34,141 bases of DNA, taken from contig JAQUWD010000043.1 of assembly GCA_028693055.1 (NCBI GenBank), positions 1 to 34,141 of the forward strand, written 5' to 3'. Position 1 is the stretch's first letter; every line of letters begins with the position of its first letter. The notes beneath the pieces are model-generated. The model saw nothing but the letters and a program-made list of their open reading frames with translations. It had not been told where the DNA came from and searched no databases. Positions 1 to 9,080 of the stretch are shown here, one piece after another. The position numbers and the translations under genes are program-made. The stretch comes from Eubacteriales bacterium. GTDB lineage: Bacteria > Bacillota > Clostridia > Christensenellales > Aristaeellaceae.

Positions 1-1
1 T

Positions 2-1840
2 CGCAAGGCCATTCGTCAGGCGGGCCATATTGTGGTGACCAATCCGGACATGCTTCATGCCAATGTATTGCCTCACCATACCAAATGGGTGAAGCTGTTT
101 GAAAATTTGGAATACATCGTTATTGATGAAATCCATACCTATCGCGGCGTTTTTGGCAGTCATCTGGCAAATGTACTGCGCCGTTTACTGAGACTTTGCA
201 CTTTTTACGGCAGCCATCCACGCTTTATCCTTTGCAGCGCCACCATCGCTAATCCGGTTGAGCTGGCCAACGCGCTTACTGGGCGTAGCGTAGAGGCGGT
301 TACGGAAAACGGCGCGCCAATGGGGGAACGTCATTTTGTTTTTTATAATCCTCCGGTGGTCAACCGTCAGCTAGGGATCCGCCGAGGCGTGCTGCAGCAA
401 ACCCGTCTTGTAGCCGAGGAGCTTTTGCGCAACGGGATTCCCACCATTGTTTTTGCAAAAAGTCGTTTGCAGGTGGAGGTGCTCACAAAGCATTTGAAAG
501 AGTGCATCCGGGATGCATACGGTTTTTCGGGTCGGGTGCGCGGCTATCGGGGCGGCTATCTTCCGGGGGAACGGCATGAAATTGAACGCTCTCTGCGGGC
601 AGGAGAGGTGGATATGGTGATTTCCACCAACGCCTTGGAGCTGGGGATTGATATCGGCTCTCTGTCCGCCTGCGTGCTTTGCGGTTATCCGGGCACCATC
701 GCCAGCACTTGGCAGCAGGCAGGACGCGCCGGACGGCGTAAGGATACCGCCTTGACCATTCTGGTAGCATCCTCCTCGGCGCTGGATCAATATGTGATAG
801 AGCATCCCGACTATTTTTTCAATGCTTCGCCGGAAAATGCGCTGGTGCAGCCGAACAATCTGTACATTATGCTCTCCCACCTGAAATGCTCTGCTTACGA
901 GCTTCCCTTTGAGGATGGCGAAACCTTCGGCGGCGTGCCGGATACGGCGGAGTGCCTAGAGTATTTAACGGAGAATAACATTCTGCGCCATTTGGACGGC
1001 AAATACTACTGGATGGAGGAGGAGCTTCCCTCTGGAGAAATATCATTACGAAGCGCCACATCCGAAAACTATGTGATTATCGACGTCACCAATCCCGCTC
1101 ATCACCGGGTCATTGGGGAAATGGATCGTTTTACGGTACCCATGCTGCTGCATGAAAACGCTATCTATATGCATGAGGCTAAGCAGTATCAGGTGGAAAA
1201 GCTGGATTACGACGCCTGTAAGGCCTATATTCGTTCCGTGGACGTGGATTATTATACCGATGCGGATTTAAACATTAGTCTGCATATTCTGGATGATTTG
1301 GAGCATAAGGAGCTGCCAAACGGCGTGGGGTTGACCCTTGGCGAGCTACGAGTCAGCACCATTGTGAAGATGTTTAAAAAAATGAAGCTAGATACCGGCG
1401 AGAATCTTGGCTTCGGCCCGGTGCGTCTGCCTCAGACAGATATGCATACCGTTGGGATGTGGTGGACGGTCCCCAGCAGCATTACCTCTCGGTATTCCAA
1501 CGATGATTTACAGGGAGCGCTGGTAGGCGTAGCCAATCTGCTATCCATTGTGGCCCCGCTTTATCTAATGTGCTCGCCCCGTGATATTTGCGTGGTATAT
1601 CAGGTGAAGGCTCCCATAACCGATAAGCCTACGATTTTTCTTTATGATTCCTTCCCCGGCGGCGTAGGATTAAGCGAAAAGGCCTTCCAGATGCAGCGTA
1701 TGCTTTTGGAGCAAGCGCTGGACGTGGTGCGGGAGTGCGGCTGCGAAAACGGCTGTCCCGGCTGCGTCGGCCCCGTTGGCGAGGTGGGCGTTGGCGGCAA
1801 GGCGAACGCAATCGCGGTGCTTCGGGAGCTACTTTCCTAA
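2..1840 (+). CDS. mrfA: MrfA/YprA-type DEAD/DEAH-box helicase, 3' part (5' end outside window)
   Basis: Superfamily 2 DNA helicase of the type that works with the MrfB exonuclease in excision of mitomycin-type DNA lesions in Bacillus subtilis. The reading frame is open from the first complete codon at 2, so the start and the Walker A motif lie upstream of the window. Visible motifs are DEIH (motif II, 125-136), SAT (motif III, 236-244) and QQAGRAGRR (motif VI, 713-739), followed by the long C-terminal DUF1998-type region. Four cysteines near the end (codons at 1736, 1742, 1754 and 1763, pattern CxCx3CxxC) match the metal-binding cluster of MrfA. Its stop codon overlaps the start of the next gene by one base (TAATG), so the two are translationally coupled. 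The family call is secure; the repair role is taken from the B. subtilis pair and not shown here. Confidence 0.9.
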   Translation, partial: RKAIRQAGHIVVTNPDMLHANVLPHHTKWVKLFENLEYIVIDEIHTYRGVFGSHLANVLRRLLRLCTFYGSHPRFILCSATIANPVELANALTGRSVEAVTENGAPMGERHFVFYNPPVVNRQLGIRRGVLQQTRLVAEELLRNGIPTIVFAKSRLQVEVLTKHLKECIRDAYGFSGRVRGYRGGYLPGERHEIERSLRAGEVDMVISTNALELGIDIGSLSACVLCGYPGTIASTWQQAGRAGRRKDTALTILVASSSALDQYVIEHPDYFFNASPENALVQPNNLYIMLSHLKCSAYELPFEDGETFGGVPDTAECLEYLTENNILRHLDGKYYWMEEELPSGEISLRSATSENYVIIDVTNPAHHRVIGEMDRFTVPMLLHENAIYMHEAKQYQVEKLDYDACKAYIRSVDVDYYTDADLNISLHILDDLEHKELPNGVGLTLGELRVSTIVKMFKKMKLDTGENLGFGPVRLPQTDMHTVGMWWTVPSSITSRYSNDDLQGALVGVANLLSIVAPLYLMCSPRDICVVYQVKAPITDKPTIFLYDSFPGGVGLSEKAFQMQRMLLEQALDVVRECGCENGCPGCVGPVGEVGVGGKANAIAVLRELLS

Positions 1841-3018
1841 TGCCCGGCCTGTTAAACAAGCTCAGGATGATGGATGCGGCTCCCGCCAAAGCCGCACCGT
1901 CTCCTGACCCAAGCGTCAAAGCAACGGAAGCGCCCTTCGGCTGCTATCATACCGAGGCGGTCTATCCCGTCAGTACCTTCTGCGACCGCAGACATGCCAC
2001 GCCGCCAGTATTGGAGAGTATTTTTGGATGCGCCTTCCCAGCCGCCTTTCAGCCGGAGGACGTACTTTTTCTTGACACCGAGACGACCGGCTTATCGGGC
2101 GGTGTGGGCACCATTGCATTTGAAGTCGGAATCGGCTACTTTACGGAAAATAGCTTTGTGGTAGAGCAGTTCTTGATGCATAGCTACCCGGAGGAAGGGG
2201 AGCTATTAAGACTGCTGAACGTCCGAATGCAGCGCTTCCCAGTGCTTTGTACCTTCAATGGACGCAGCTTTGACGTGCCTTTGCTAAAAAGCCGCTTTTT
2301 GATGAACCGCATGAAGGACGACGGCTTTCCACAGACTCATGCCGACGTGCTCTATCCCGCCCGAAGACTATGGAAGCTACGGCTGAAGCAGTGCAATTTG
2401 GCTACGTTGGAAACCGCGCTGCTCGGCGTAGAACGGGAGGATGATTTGCCTGGCGCGTTAGTGCCACAGACCTACTTTCAGTATTTAAAGGACGGCAACT
2501 TTGAGCCGCTGCAAAAAATTATGGAGCACAACAAGCAGGATATCGTCAGTCTTGCGCAGCTTTTCTATTTCCTATGCAAGCAGGTGAATCTTCCCGAAGA
2601 AATCAGCGAGGAAGAGGACTTGTTTTCATTGGCTCGTTCGCTGGAAAAGCGGGGCGAGCGGGAGAAGGCGATGAAATGCTATCGTCTTTGCGCCGATGGT
2701 AAGCTAAGCGGAGAAGCTTACCGCGCCATGACGGTTTCTGAGAAACGACAGGGTCAAGTGGACGCTGCGGTCAAGCTTTGCCAGACCATGCTAAGGCGCG
2801 GCGATGAACCTGTCTTTGCCTATGAAACGCTGGCGAAGCTGTACGAGCACCAGCTGAAAAACCCGGAGCAGGCGCTCCATTATACCCGGCAGGCTCTGCT
2901 TTTCTTAGCCGAACCAACACTGCGGAAAAACGAGACTGTACAACAACAACAAATTGCGTTACAATATCGTTATGCACGTTTACGGCGCAAAATCGCAAAA
3001 GCGTCGTCTGTGTCTTGA
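1840..3018 (+). CDS. mrfB: MrfB/YprB-type ribonuclease H-like exonuclease with TPR-like C-terminus
   Basis: 392-residue protein of the YprB family (RNase_H_2, DEDD exonuclease fold), the partner of MrfA. The start at 1840 is chosen because it overlaps the helicase stop (TAATG) and because the frame upstream only shadows the helicase gene; a start at 1735 would be inside the helicase cysteine cluster. The catalytic acidic residues can be placed: Asp79 and Glu81 in LDTETTGLSGG, Asp145 in NGRSFDVPLL and Asp234 in HNKQDIVSL. Residues from about 250 onward are helical and TPR-like, as in B. subtilis MrfB. There is no good ribosome site at normal distance, which fits termination-reinitiation after the helicase. 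Together they probably form a two-gene nucleotide-excision unit; substrate range cannot be read from sequence. Confidence 0.88.
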   Translation: MPGLLNKLRMMDAAPAKAAPSPDPSVKATEAPFGCYHTEAVYPVSTFCDRRHATPPVLESIFGCAFPAAFQPEDVLFLDTETTGLSGGVGTIAFEVGIGYFTENSFVVEQFLMHSYPEEGELLRLLNVRMQRFPVLCTFNGRSFDVPLLKSRFLMNRMKDDGFPQTHADVLYPARRLWKLRLKQCNLATLETALLGVEREDDLPGALVPQTYFQYLKDGNFEPLQKIMEHNKQDIVSLAQLFYFLCKQVNLPEEISEEEDLFSLARSLEKRGEREKAMKCYRLCADGKLSGEAYRAMTVSEKRQGQVDAAVKLCQTMLRRGDEPVFAYETLAKLYEHQLKNPEQALHYTRQALLFLAEPTLRKNETVQQQQIALQYRYARLRRKIAKASSVS

Positions 3019-3046
3019 TTCTAGTATTGGAAGGGGTACCGCGTAA

Positions 3047-3730
3047 ATGGGGTTGAATACGACGCTCAAGGTGCGTAAGGCTGTTAAGGCGCACAACGAA
3101 GGCCATACCGAGGAAGCCATGAAGCTATATGAGGAATGCATGAGCGAAGGGTTGAAGGACGTTCGATACCTTCTGGCTTATTCCGTGCTCCTGGTACGCT
3201 CCGGCGATTTTGCCAAGGCGCGTGAGGTTTTAGTGCAAATCCAGAAGTATCCCATGAAGGACGACCAAAAGCGGCAGCTTTATGTGAATTACGCGGTATG
3301 CGTATACAAAATGGGCGAAATCGAAAAGGCGCTGGAGCTTTTGGAACGCCAGAGCCAAAAGAATCCAAGCGGTTTGACCTATGAAACATTGGGCTACCTG
3401 TATGTGGAGCAGGGCGACTTCGACAAGGCGCTGGCTTACAATACCGAGGCCTTGGAATACGACGACGAGGATAGCATCGTGCTGGACAATCTGGGTCAGA
3501 CGTGGTATCGGCTGGGCAATGATAAAGGGAAGGCTAAGGAGTATTTTGAAAAGGCGCTGGAACAAAAGCCCGGTCAGATTGATACGCTTTACTTCCTAGC
3601 CCAGTATGATATCGAAGCCGGTAAGAAGGACGCCGCGCGTGAGAAGCTGGAAAAGGCGCTGGAGGGCAAGTTTTCTCCGCTCAATTATGCCACCAAGCAA
3701 CGCGTGCAGGATTTGTTAAAGCAGCTGTAA
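3047..3730 (+). CDS. TPR-repeat protein
   Basis: 227-residue soluble protein made almost wholly of tetratricopeptide repeats. Typical TPR positions are seen in ALELLERQ...GLTYETLGYLYVEQGDFDKALAYNTEALEYD and in the following repeat ending EYFEKALEQKPG (about residues 85-185), with further helices on both sides. There is no signal peptide, membrane segment or catalytic motif. The start is supported by a GGAAGGGG ribosome site at 3029-3036, 10 bases before the ATG. It begins 28 bases after mrfB and ends just before a strong hairpin, so it is probably the last gene of the mrfA-mrfB transcript. TPR proteins act as protein-binding scaffolds; the partner is unknown, and a link to MrfAB is only suggested by position. 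Confidence 0.8.
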   Translation: MGLNTTLKVRKAVKAHNEGHTEEAMKLYEECMSEGLKDVRYLLAYSVLLVRSGDFAKAREVLVQIQKYPMKDDQKRQLYVNYAVCVYKMGEIEKALELLERQSQKNPSGLTYETLGYLYVEQGDFDKALAYNTEALEYDDEDSIVLDNLGQTWYRLGNDKGKAKEYFEKALEQKPGQIDTLYFLAQYDIEAGKKDAAREKLEKALEGKFSPLNYATKQRVQDLLKQL

Positions 3731-3744
3731 GCCAGTGAAGCTAA

Positions 3745-3779
3745 AAAAGGAGAGCGGTTTGATGAACCGTTCTCCTTTT
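3745..3779. terminator. Bidirectional intrinsic terminator between convergent genes
   Basis: Arms 3745-3759 and 3765-3779 pair over 15 bases with one G-U, around a 5-base loop. On the plus strand it starts 14 bases after the TPR stop and ends in TTTT; on the minus strand it follows the acetyltransferase stop and is followed by six Us. It therefore fits a shared terminator for both converging transcripts. Confidence 0.85.
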
Positions 3780-3795
3780 CAGTTGCAAGGATCCT

Positions 3796-4251
3796 CTACT
3801 CCGCAAGGCACATGCCTAATTCAACTTCCTCTTCATCGGTTCGGCCCGTCGGCGTAAAGCCAAGGCTGCTATAGAGACCATAGGCGGCTTTGTTATCAGG
3901 ATTGCAGGTGAGAAGCAGCTTGTTGGAAGGCCCGAAAGGCTTTTTGGCGATATAAGCGAGCGCGCATTGCAAAGCCGCTTTACCGTAGCCCTGCTTTTGG
4001 TAGGCTTCATCGATCATCATATGCCAAATATTATAGGTTTCTTCATCGTCATCGTAGATTACCATCACGTAGCCAATCATTTGAGTGTCCCAATAAATGC
4101 CGAAGGGCGTGCATTGCTGATAATACACATATGCTTGCGCAAGGCTGCGGATGGGGTGAGATACATAGCTCTCTTGACCCTCTGCCAGCTTTAGGCGAAA
4201 GCAATCCAAATAGTTTGTTTGGTCAATTCGTCTAAGAGTTATACCGTTCAA
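3796..4251 (-). CDS. GNAT-family N-acetyltransferase, BltD/spermidine-acetyltransferase-like
   Basis: 151-residue cytoplasmic GNAT acetyltransferase. The acetyl-CoA loop is seen as QGYGKAAL, preceded by the usual beta strand IWHMMIDEAYQ, and the C-terminal NKAAYGLYSSLGF segment is the classic end of the fold. The N-terminus (ITLRRIDQTNYLDCFRLKL..QESYVSHPIRSLAQAYVYY) resembles the BltD/PaiA-like polyamine acetyltransferases, so spermidine or another small amine is a reasonable guess for the substrate, not proven. The start is a TTG: an in-frame TAG lies four codons upstream, the next ATG is near residue 58, and AGGAGG (4257-4262) sits 5 bases ahead of the TTG. It follows the HerA-type gene and may be partly co-transcribed with it. 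Confidence 0.82.
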   Translation of the reverse strand: MNGITLRRIDQTNYLDCFRLKLAEGQESYVSHPIRSLAQAYVYYQQCTPFGIYWDTQMIGYVMVIYDDDEETYNIWHMMIDEAYQKQGYGKAALQCALAYIAKKPFGPSNKLLLTCNPDNKAAYGLYSSLGFTPTGRTDEEEVELGMCLAE

Positions 4252-4271
4252 TGGAGCCTCCTAATCATAAA

Positions 4272-4311
4272 CCCTATCCCATTCCTCAAATGCTTGAAAA
4301 ATGGGATAGGG
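4272..4311 (-). terminator. Perfect 12-bp inverted repeat between herA-like and acetyltransferase genes, probable weak terminator
   Basis: Arms 4272-4283 and 4300-4311 are perfect complements around a 16-base loop. It lies about 10 bases after the stop of the minus-strand ATPase gene and just before the ribosome site of the acetyltransferase. Only a short U stretch follows on the minus strand, so termination may be partial, or it may protect or set the level of the downstream transcript. Confidence 0.55.
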
Positions 4312-4320
4312 CTAAAATTT

Positions 4321-6243
4321 TTACCGTTTATTCTTTCCCGTGATGGTTCCCATCAGTCCGCGGGTCAACTCACTGGTGAGGGTTCGGGTCACGGTAGAAA
4401 TGGCGGTGTTTTTGATACGGCCCAGCACGCTATTGTTGGCACGGGCACGCTCTGCACGCTCCTCCTTCAGCTCGTCGCTGCGCTGCCTGCGCGCTTCCAT
4501 TTCCGCCTCCTTTGCAGCCTTGGCTGCTTCCTTCTCCGCTTTGGCCTGTGCGGCGGCTGCTTCCTTTGCCGCCTTGGTTTCTGCCGGCGTTTGTACAGGC
4601 TGATACTGACCGGTGGTGGGGTCCAGCGCCATGGTCATTTGTTTTTGCACATACTGGCCAGTGGTGGGATCTAGCACCAATACATTCTGTACCACGGTTT
4701 GAGGCTGAGCTGCGGGAACGACTTGCGGCGCTGTTGGCACGGCCTGTGGAATGGAGGGGGCGGCTTCCGTCATGACAGGTGCTTGCTGCATGGGAGGAAC
4801 TGGCGCGTTCTCCATCGTATCCAGCTGCTTTTGCACATATTGCCCGGTAGTGGGATCGTACACCATAAAGCCCTGCACCGGCACAGTCGTTTGCGCCATA
4901 GTTGGTGCGGTTCTCATGGGAGCGGGCGCGGCTTGAGGTGCGGGCGCTGCGACTTCTGACATTTTGGTGACCAAGAATTCGTAGGCGCTTTCACGATCAA
5001 CCGATTGGTCGTACACGCCTGCAAAGGGACTGGTTTGGATAAAGGTTTGCCTCAAGGTTTCGCTTACAGCGCCCATATAGCTTTGGGGCGGCAGAATGGT
5101 AGCCCGTTGTACGATGCCGGGGGCTCCGTTTTCATCCAAGAAGGAGATCAGCGCCTCTCCTGTTTTTAGCTCCGTAATTGCTTTTTCGGTATCAAAGGCC
5201 GGATTGGCACGGAAGGTCTGCGCCGCCACCTTTACCGCCTTCTGATCCAGCGGCGTGAAGGCGCGGAGCGCATGCTGTACGCGGTTGCCCAGCTGGCCCA
5301 GCACATTCATGGGTACGTCCGTGGGGTTCTGGGTAATGAAATACACGCCTACGCCCTTGGAGCGAATCAACCGTACAACCTGCTCAATCTTATCCATCAG
5401 CTGCTTGCTGCAATCATCAAACAACAAGTGCGCCTCGTCAAAGAAGAAGACCATGCGAGGTTTTTCTTGGTCGCCCTGCTCCGGCAGCGTTTCATAAAGC
5501 TCGCTCAGCATCCACAGCAGGAAGGTGGAATACATCAGCGGACTTAAAAACAGTTTATCGCAGGCAAGAATGTTGATATAGCCCCTGCCGTCTTCGTCGT
5601 TTTTCATCCAATCGGTAATCTTCAGGGCGGGTTCGCCAAAGAACTTATCGCCGCCTTGATCCTCCAACAAGGCAACGGCACGCTGAATCGCGCCGATGCT
5701 TGCCTTGCTGACGTTGCCATAGTTAATGGTATACTTGCTGGAGTTCTCGCCTACATAGGCAAGCATAGCCTTTATATCCTTTACATCCAGCAGGAGCATA
5801 CCCTCGTCGTCCGCCACCCGGAACAGGATATTTAGCACGCCCGCTTGGGTATCGTTCAGGTTGAGCATACGCGACAGCAGCATAGGGCCCATTTCGCTGA
5901 TGGTCGTGCGAACGGGATGGCCCGCCTCGCCGTACACATCCCAGAAAACGGCGGGATAGCTTTCGTGCTTAAACTCATTTACGCCGGTTTCCATCAGCCG
6001 TTGACCGACTTTGTCACTAGGCTCCCCAAGCTTGATCATACCGCTAAGGTCGCCCTTGATATCGCCCAGAAAAACTGGTACGCCCATATCGGAAAAGCCT
6101 TCCGCCATTACCTTTAAAGTAACGGTCTTTCCGGTGCCGGTCGCGCCTGCAATCAGTCCATGACGGTTGGCCATTTGCGGCAATAGATAAACGGGATTAC
6201 GGTTAGCATCGCTGCCAACCCATATTTTTTGATCGTAAAACAT
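4321..6243 (-). CDS. HerA/YjgR-type (DUF853) ATPase with DPTTGQY-repeat tail
   Basis: 640-residue P-loop ATPase of the HerA-like/YjgR (DUF853) group. Walker A is GATGTGKT at residues 33-40, and Walker B ends in DEAH at residues 269-272. HerA relatives are hexameric DNA-translocating motors, but the function of the YjgR branch is not settled. The start at 6243 is preferred over an ATG 18 bases upstream because AAAGGGG lies 7 bases before it and the upstream codons are the ribosome site itself. After the conserved body (to about residue 430) comes an Ala/Pro/Gln-rich tail holding three copies of DPTTGQY (starting at Asp463, Asp525 and Asp541), then a charged Ala/Lys/Glu helix of coiled-coil type and a basic end. 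The tail is not part of the core family fold. The gene has its own promoter. Confidence 0.85.
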   Translation of the reverse strand: MFYDQKIWVGSDANRNPVYLLPQMANRHGLIAGATGTGKTVTLKVMAEGFSDMGVPVFLGDIKGDLSGMIKLGEPSDKVGQRLMETGVNEFKHESYPAVFWDVYGEAGHPVRTTISEMGPMLLSRMLNLNDTQAGVLNILFRVADDEGMLLLDVKDIKAMLAYVGENSSKYTINYGNVSKASIGAIQRAVALLEDQGGDKFFGEPALKITDWMKNDEDGRGYINILACDKLFLSPLMYSTFLLWMLSELYETLPEQGDQEKPRMVFFFDEAHLLFDDCSKQLMDKIEQVVRLIRSKGVGVYFITQNPTDVPMNVLGQLGNRVQHALRAFTPLDQKAVKVAAQTFRANPAFDTEKAITELKTGEALISFLDENGAPGIVQRATILPPQSYMGAVSETLRQTFIQTSPFAGVYDQSVDRESAYEFLVTKMSEVAAPAPQAAPAPMRTAPTMAQTTVPVQGFMVYDPTTGQYVQKQLDTMENAPVPPMQQAPVMTEAAPSIPQAVPTAPQVVPAAQPQTVVQNVLVLDPTTGQYVQKQMTMALDPTTGQYQPVQTPAETKAAKEAAAAQAKAEKEAAKAAKEAEMEARRQRSDELKEERAERARANNSVLGRIKNTAISTVTRTLTSELTRGLMGTITGKNKR

Positions 6244-6268
6244 CAGAACACCCCTTTCCATTTTTTAT

Positions 6269-6298
6269 ATTCTACAACCAATACGCCTCTTCCGTCAA
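6269..6298 (-). promoter_or_regulatory. Probable sigma-A promoter for the HerA/YjgR-type gene
   Basis: On the minus strand TTGACG (6293-6298) and TAGAAT (6269-6274) are separated by 18 bases, about 25 bases before the chosen start. Both boxes differ from consensus by one base. Confidence 0.6.
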
Positions 6299-6334
6299 GA
6301 AATGATAGGATTTATCTTTACGATTGGCGTATTG
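6279..6334. repeat. 9-bp inverted repeat flanking the -35 region
   Basis: CAATACGCC (6279-6287) and its exact complement GGCGTATTG (6326-6334) are 38 bases apart. The left arm is inside the spacer of the HerA-like gene's promoter and the right arm lies upstream of the -35 box. It could be a paired operator or a loose hairpin at the end of the kinase transcript. Chance occurrence is not excluded. Confidence 0.35.
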
Positions 6335-6364
6335 CGCGCGATTCATCGAAGGCTCTGCGGCGCT

Positions 6365-8998
6365 TTACTTTTTCAGTTGTACGTATAAAGCTCGGATGAT
6401 ATCCAGCAGCTTGTTCATTTCTATTGGTTTAGCCAAATGCCCCTCCATGCCCGCTTCGCGGCACCGCTCAATGTCGCTGGCAAAGGTATCGGCCGTCATT
6501 GCATAAATCGGCGTGCTGGCCTTATCTGGCTCGGATAGACTGCGAATGGATTTGGTTGCTTCATACCCGTTCATCAAGGGCATCTGTATATCCATGAAGA
6601 TCAAATCAAACGGACGCTCTGCCTTTTGAACCGCTTCCACGGCGAGCAGGCCGTTGGCTGCCCGCTGCGGCTCGATTCCATAGCTTAAAAGGATTTTATT
6701 CAATACCTTCCAGTTGGTTTCGTTGTCTTCGGCAACCAGAACCTTCAGATCGGGGAAAAGCTCTTTATCCCGCTTGACGTTCGCTTCGTCCCCAGCCAAG
6801 ACCGATTCGACGGCGCTGATCAGCTTTGACCGAAACAGAGGCTTCGTTAGAAAAGCATTTGCGCCGACGGCTCTGGCTTGCTCCTCGATTTCTGTGATGT
6901 TGTAGGCGGTCATCACGATGATGCGAACCTCGTTCCCAATCGTCTCCCGTAGACGGCGTATCACGTCGAGACCCGACATCTCCTTCATTTTCCAGTCCAC
7001 GAAGATGATCTGGTAGGCGTTGGCTGTATCCATACGCGTCTTCGCTAATTCAACGCCTCGCGCGCCTTTGCCTACGGTATCTACCGCTGCTCCTGCCTCT
7101 TGCAAGATCAACTGAACGGTTTCCAGTAAAATCGGATCATCGTCGATCAGAAGGATGGGAACATGGGGTGTTTTTAGCGCCGTGAGCTTTTTCGGCACAA
7201 TCGGCAGAGGAAGCGATACGGTAAAGGTAGACCCAACGTTGATTTCCGACTGCACCTCAATGGTGCCGCCCATGAGGTCGACCAGCTGCTTGACGATGGA
7301 CATACCAAGCCCGGTACCCTGCACCGTGTTAATCCGCGTATCGATCGCTCTGGTAAAACGGTCAAAAAGCGTAGCGATAAACTGAGGATCCATACCAATT
7401 CCGGTGTCGGACACCTTATAGATGTAGCGCGCGGCGGAGGGGTTATCGGCTACGGGCTCCTCGGTCAGCGTTACAATGATTTTTCCGCCCGGTTCCGTGT
7501 ATTTCACGGCGTTGGTTAAAATGTTGATGAAAACCTGATTGATGCGCAGCGCGTCGCCTGTAACATACTCGTGGGTTACGTTCTGGATATGGGCTTCAAA
7601 TTCGAATTGCTTATCACGGATGCTGGCTTGGCACATCCCCATCACTTGGTTGACTGTGTTAGCGATAGAGAAGTCCTCGGGATGCAGTATGATTTTTCCG
7701 CTCTCTATCTTGGTAATGTCAAGAATATCATTGATCAGGCTCAACAGATGATTGCCCGATAGCTCGATGGAGTTGACGCAGTCGCGCAAAACGGCTTTAT
7801 CCATCGTATCTTCTTCCAACTGCTTGTTTGCAATGATCGTCATACCGATGATCGCGTTCATCGGCGTTCGGATATCATGGGACATAGAGGAGAGAAACAC
7901 CGATTTAGACTGATTGGCTTCCTCCGCTTCCTTTGTTTTGATTCGCAGCTGCATGTTAACCCGCAGAATCAGTAAAATATCCATCACAAATAGGATCAGG
8001 AAAAAGAATGCGAACTGAAAAAAGTTGCTGTTATAATCGTATCCGTTTCGGAAAGAAGCAAGCGGAACGATGCTGAGGATATGCCAGTCGCTGTTTTGTA
8101 CGGGAACGATGGTATAGGCGCAGCTTTGTTGACGATTATTGTCATAGAATAGCATATCGGAATAATCTTCGTTTCTTAGCTTTTCCTGGAGAAGCGCGGC
8201 CTCCCCCTTAACAAAGCTCGGGTTATACAAAGCAATATAGTCGAAGATGTTTGTACCTTGGAAATAGCTGTTTGAGATAACGTAATCGCCCTCGTTATCA
8301 ATAATTACATTGGAATAGTGGAAAAAATTCAAAGTATCGATATCGTTGTTGCTGGCGATCAGCCGGTTCATATAATCGCTTTTGAGGGTTAGCATCAAGG
8401 TTTTGTATTGGTATGAATCATCGCCTTCAGCACGTACGCGCACGGTTGCCGTTATCGCGGACACCTTCTCGTGGGTGGAGGAGCAATCGGTAAACTCGCT
8501 TGTATAATGGGCATTCCCCAGCGTGCTTTCGTCAGCGCTGACGAATATCTTTGCAAGCTCCGGGTAGGCTTGTGCGCTATAGGAAAAGGCCGCCTCGTCG
8601 GATGCGCTTAAGGAGATGGCTATAAAGCCTTGAGGAGTCCCCGATTGACCGTTTGGCACATTGTCGATTAACTGCCAAGTATAAATGCTATCCATTGAGG
8701 CAAAGCAAGAGTCAAAAAAATCGATTATTTCCTCTTCGGTCATGCCGACGCCGCGATAGGTGTTGATATAGTTGGATACGGTTCGCATTTCCTCCGAGTT
8801 GTACTCAAGCACTAGTTCAACTTTGTTTGCAGAGGCATTGGTCAACGTGCGGATGTTTTCTGTGTTCTGATTAAACGAAGCCTTTTCCGCGTCGCTGAAT
8901 GCGGCTGATACAGATAGTACGACGCAGCCAACCAGCACTACATTCAATATGACGATCAGAATAAGGACGCCCATTCGTTTTCTGCGTTCGGAACGCAT
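6365..8998 (-). CDS. Membrane hybrid sensor histidine kinase with two receiver domains
   Basis: 877-residue two-component sensor kinase. Order of parts: basic N-terminus; membrane segment at about 9-32; an extracytoplasmic sensing region of roughly 290 residues, of Cache type by size and position; a second membrane segment at about 326-347; a HisKA domain with phospho-acceptor His374 in SHDIRTPMNA; an HATPase domain with N, G1 (DTGIGM) and G2 (GTGLGMSI) boxes; receiver 1 with Asp668 in VDWKM; receiver 2 with Asp803 in MDIQMP. No HPt or DNA-binding domain is present and no separate response regulator lies nearby. The ATG at 8998 is preferred over a GTG three codons upstream because AAGGTGG (9004-9010) is 5 bases ahead of it. 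It lies directly downstream of a solute-binding lipoprotein gene on the same strand, a likely partner. Confidence 0.9.
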   Translation of the reverse strand: MRSERRKRMGVLILIVILNVVLVGCVVLSVSAAFSDAEKASFNQNTENIRTLTNASANKVELVLEYNSEEMRTVSNYINTYRGVGMTEEEIIDFFDSCFASMDSIYTWQLIDNVPNGQSGTPQGFIAISLSASDEAAFSYSAQAYPELAKIFVSADESTLGNAHYTSEFTDCSSTHEKVSAITATVRVRAEGDDSYQYKTLMLTLKSDYMNRLIASNNDIDTLNFFHYSNVIIDNEGDYVISNSYFQGTNIFDYIALYNPSFVKGEAALLQEKLRNEDYSDMLFYDNNRQQSCAYTIVPVQNSDWHILSIVPLASFRNGYDYNSNFFQFAFFFLILFVMDILLILRVNMQLRIKTKEAEEANQSKSVFLSSMSHDIRTPMNAIIGMTIIANKQLEEDTMDKAVLRDCVNSIELSGNHLLSLINDILDITKIESGKIILHPEDFSIANTVNQVMGMCQASIRDKQFEFEAHIQNVTHEYVTGDALRINQVFINILTNAVKYTEPGGKIIVTLTEEPVADNPSAARYIYKVSDTGIGMDPQFIATLFDRFTRAIDTRINTVQGTGLGMSIVKQLVDLMGGTIEVQSEINVGSTFTVSLPLPIVPKKLTALKTPHVPILLIDDDPILLETVQLILQEAGAAVDTVGKGARGVELAKTRMDTANAYQIIFVDWKMKEMSGLDVIRRLRETIGNEVRIIVMTAYNITEIEEQARAVGANAFLTKPLFRSKLISAVESVLAGDEANVKRDKELFPDLKVLVAEDNETNWKVLNKILLSYGIEPQRAANGLLAVEAVQKAERPFDLIFMDIQMPLMNGYEATKSIRSLSEPDKASTPIYAMTADTFASDIERCREAGMEGHLAKPIEMNKLLDIIRALYVQLKK

Positions 8999-9028
8999 TT
9001 TATCCACCTTACCTATTCTTCGGGTATG

Positions 9029-9071
9029 AAAAATCCTTTTCCTTTGCTAATGCTAGGGCAGGAAAAGGATT
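9029..9071 (-). terminator. Intrinsic terminator after the solute-binding protein gene
   Basis: Perfect 12-base arms (9032-9043 and 9060-9071) with a 16-base loop, followed on the minus strand by five Us (9029-9033). It sits 9 bases after the lipoprotein stop and about 20 bases before the kinase ribosome site. Some read-through into the kinase gene would make kinase expression lower than binding-protein expression. Confidence 0.8.
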
Positions 9072-9080
9072 ATGAAACCC

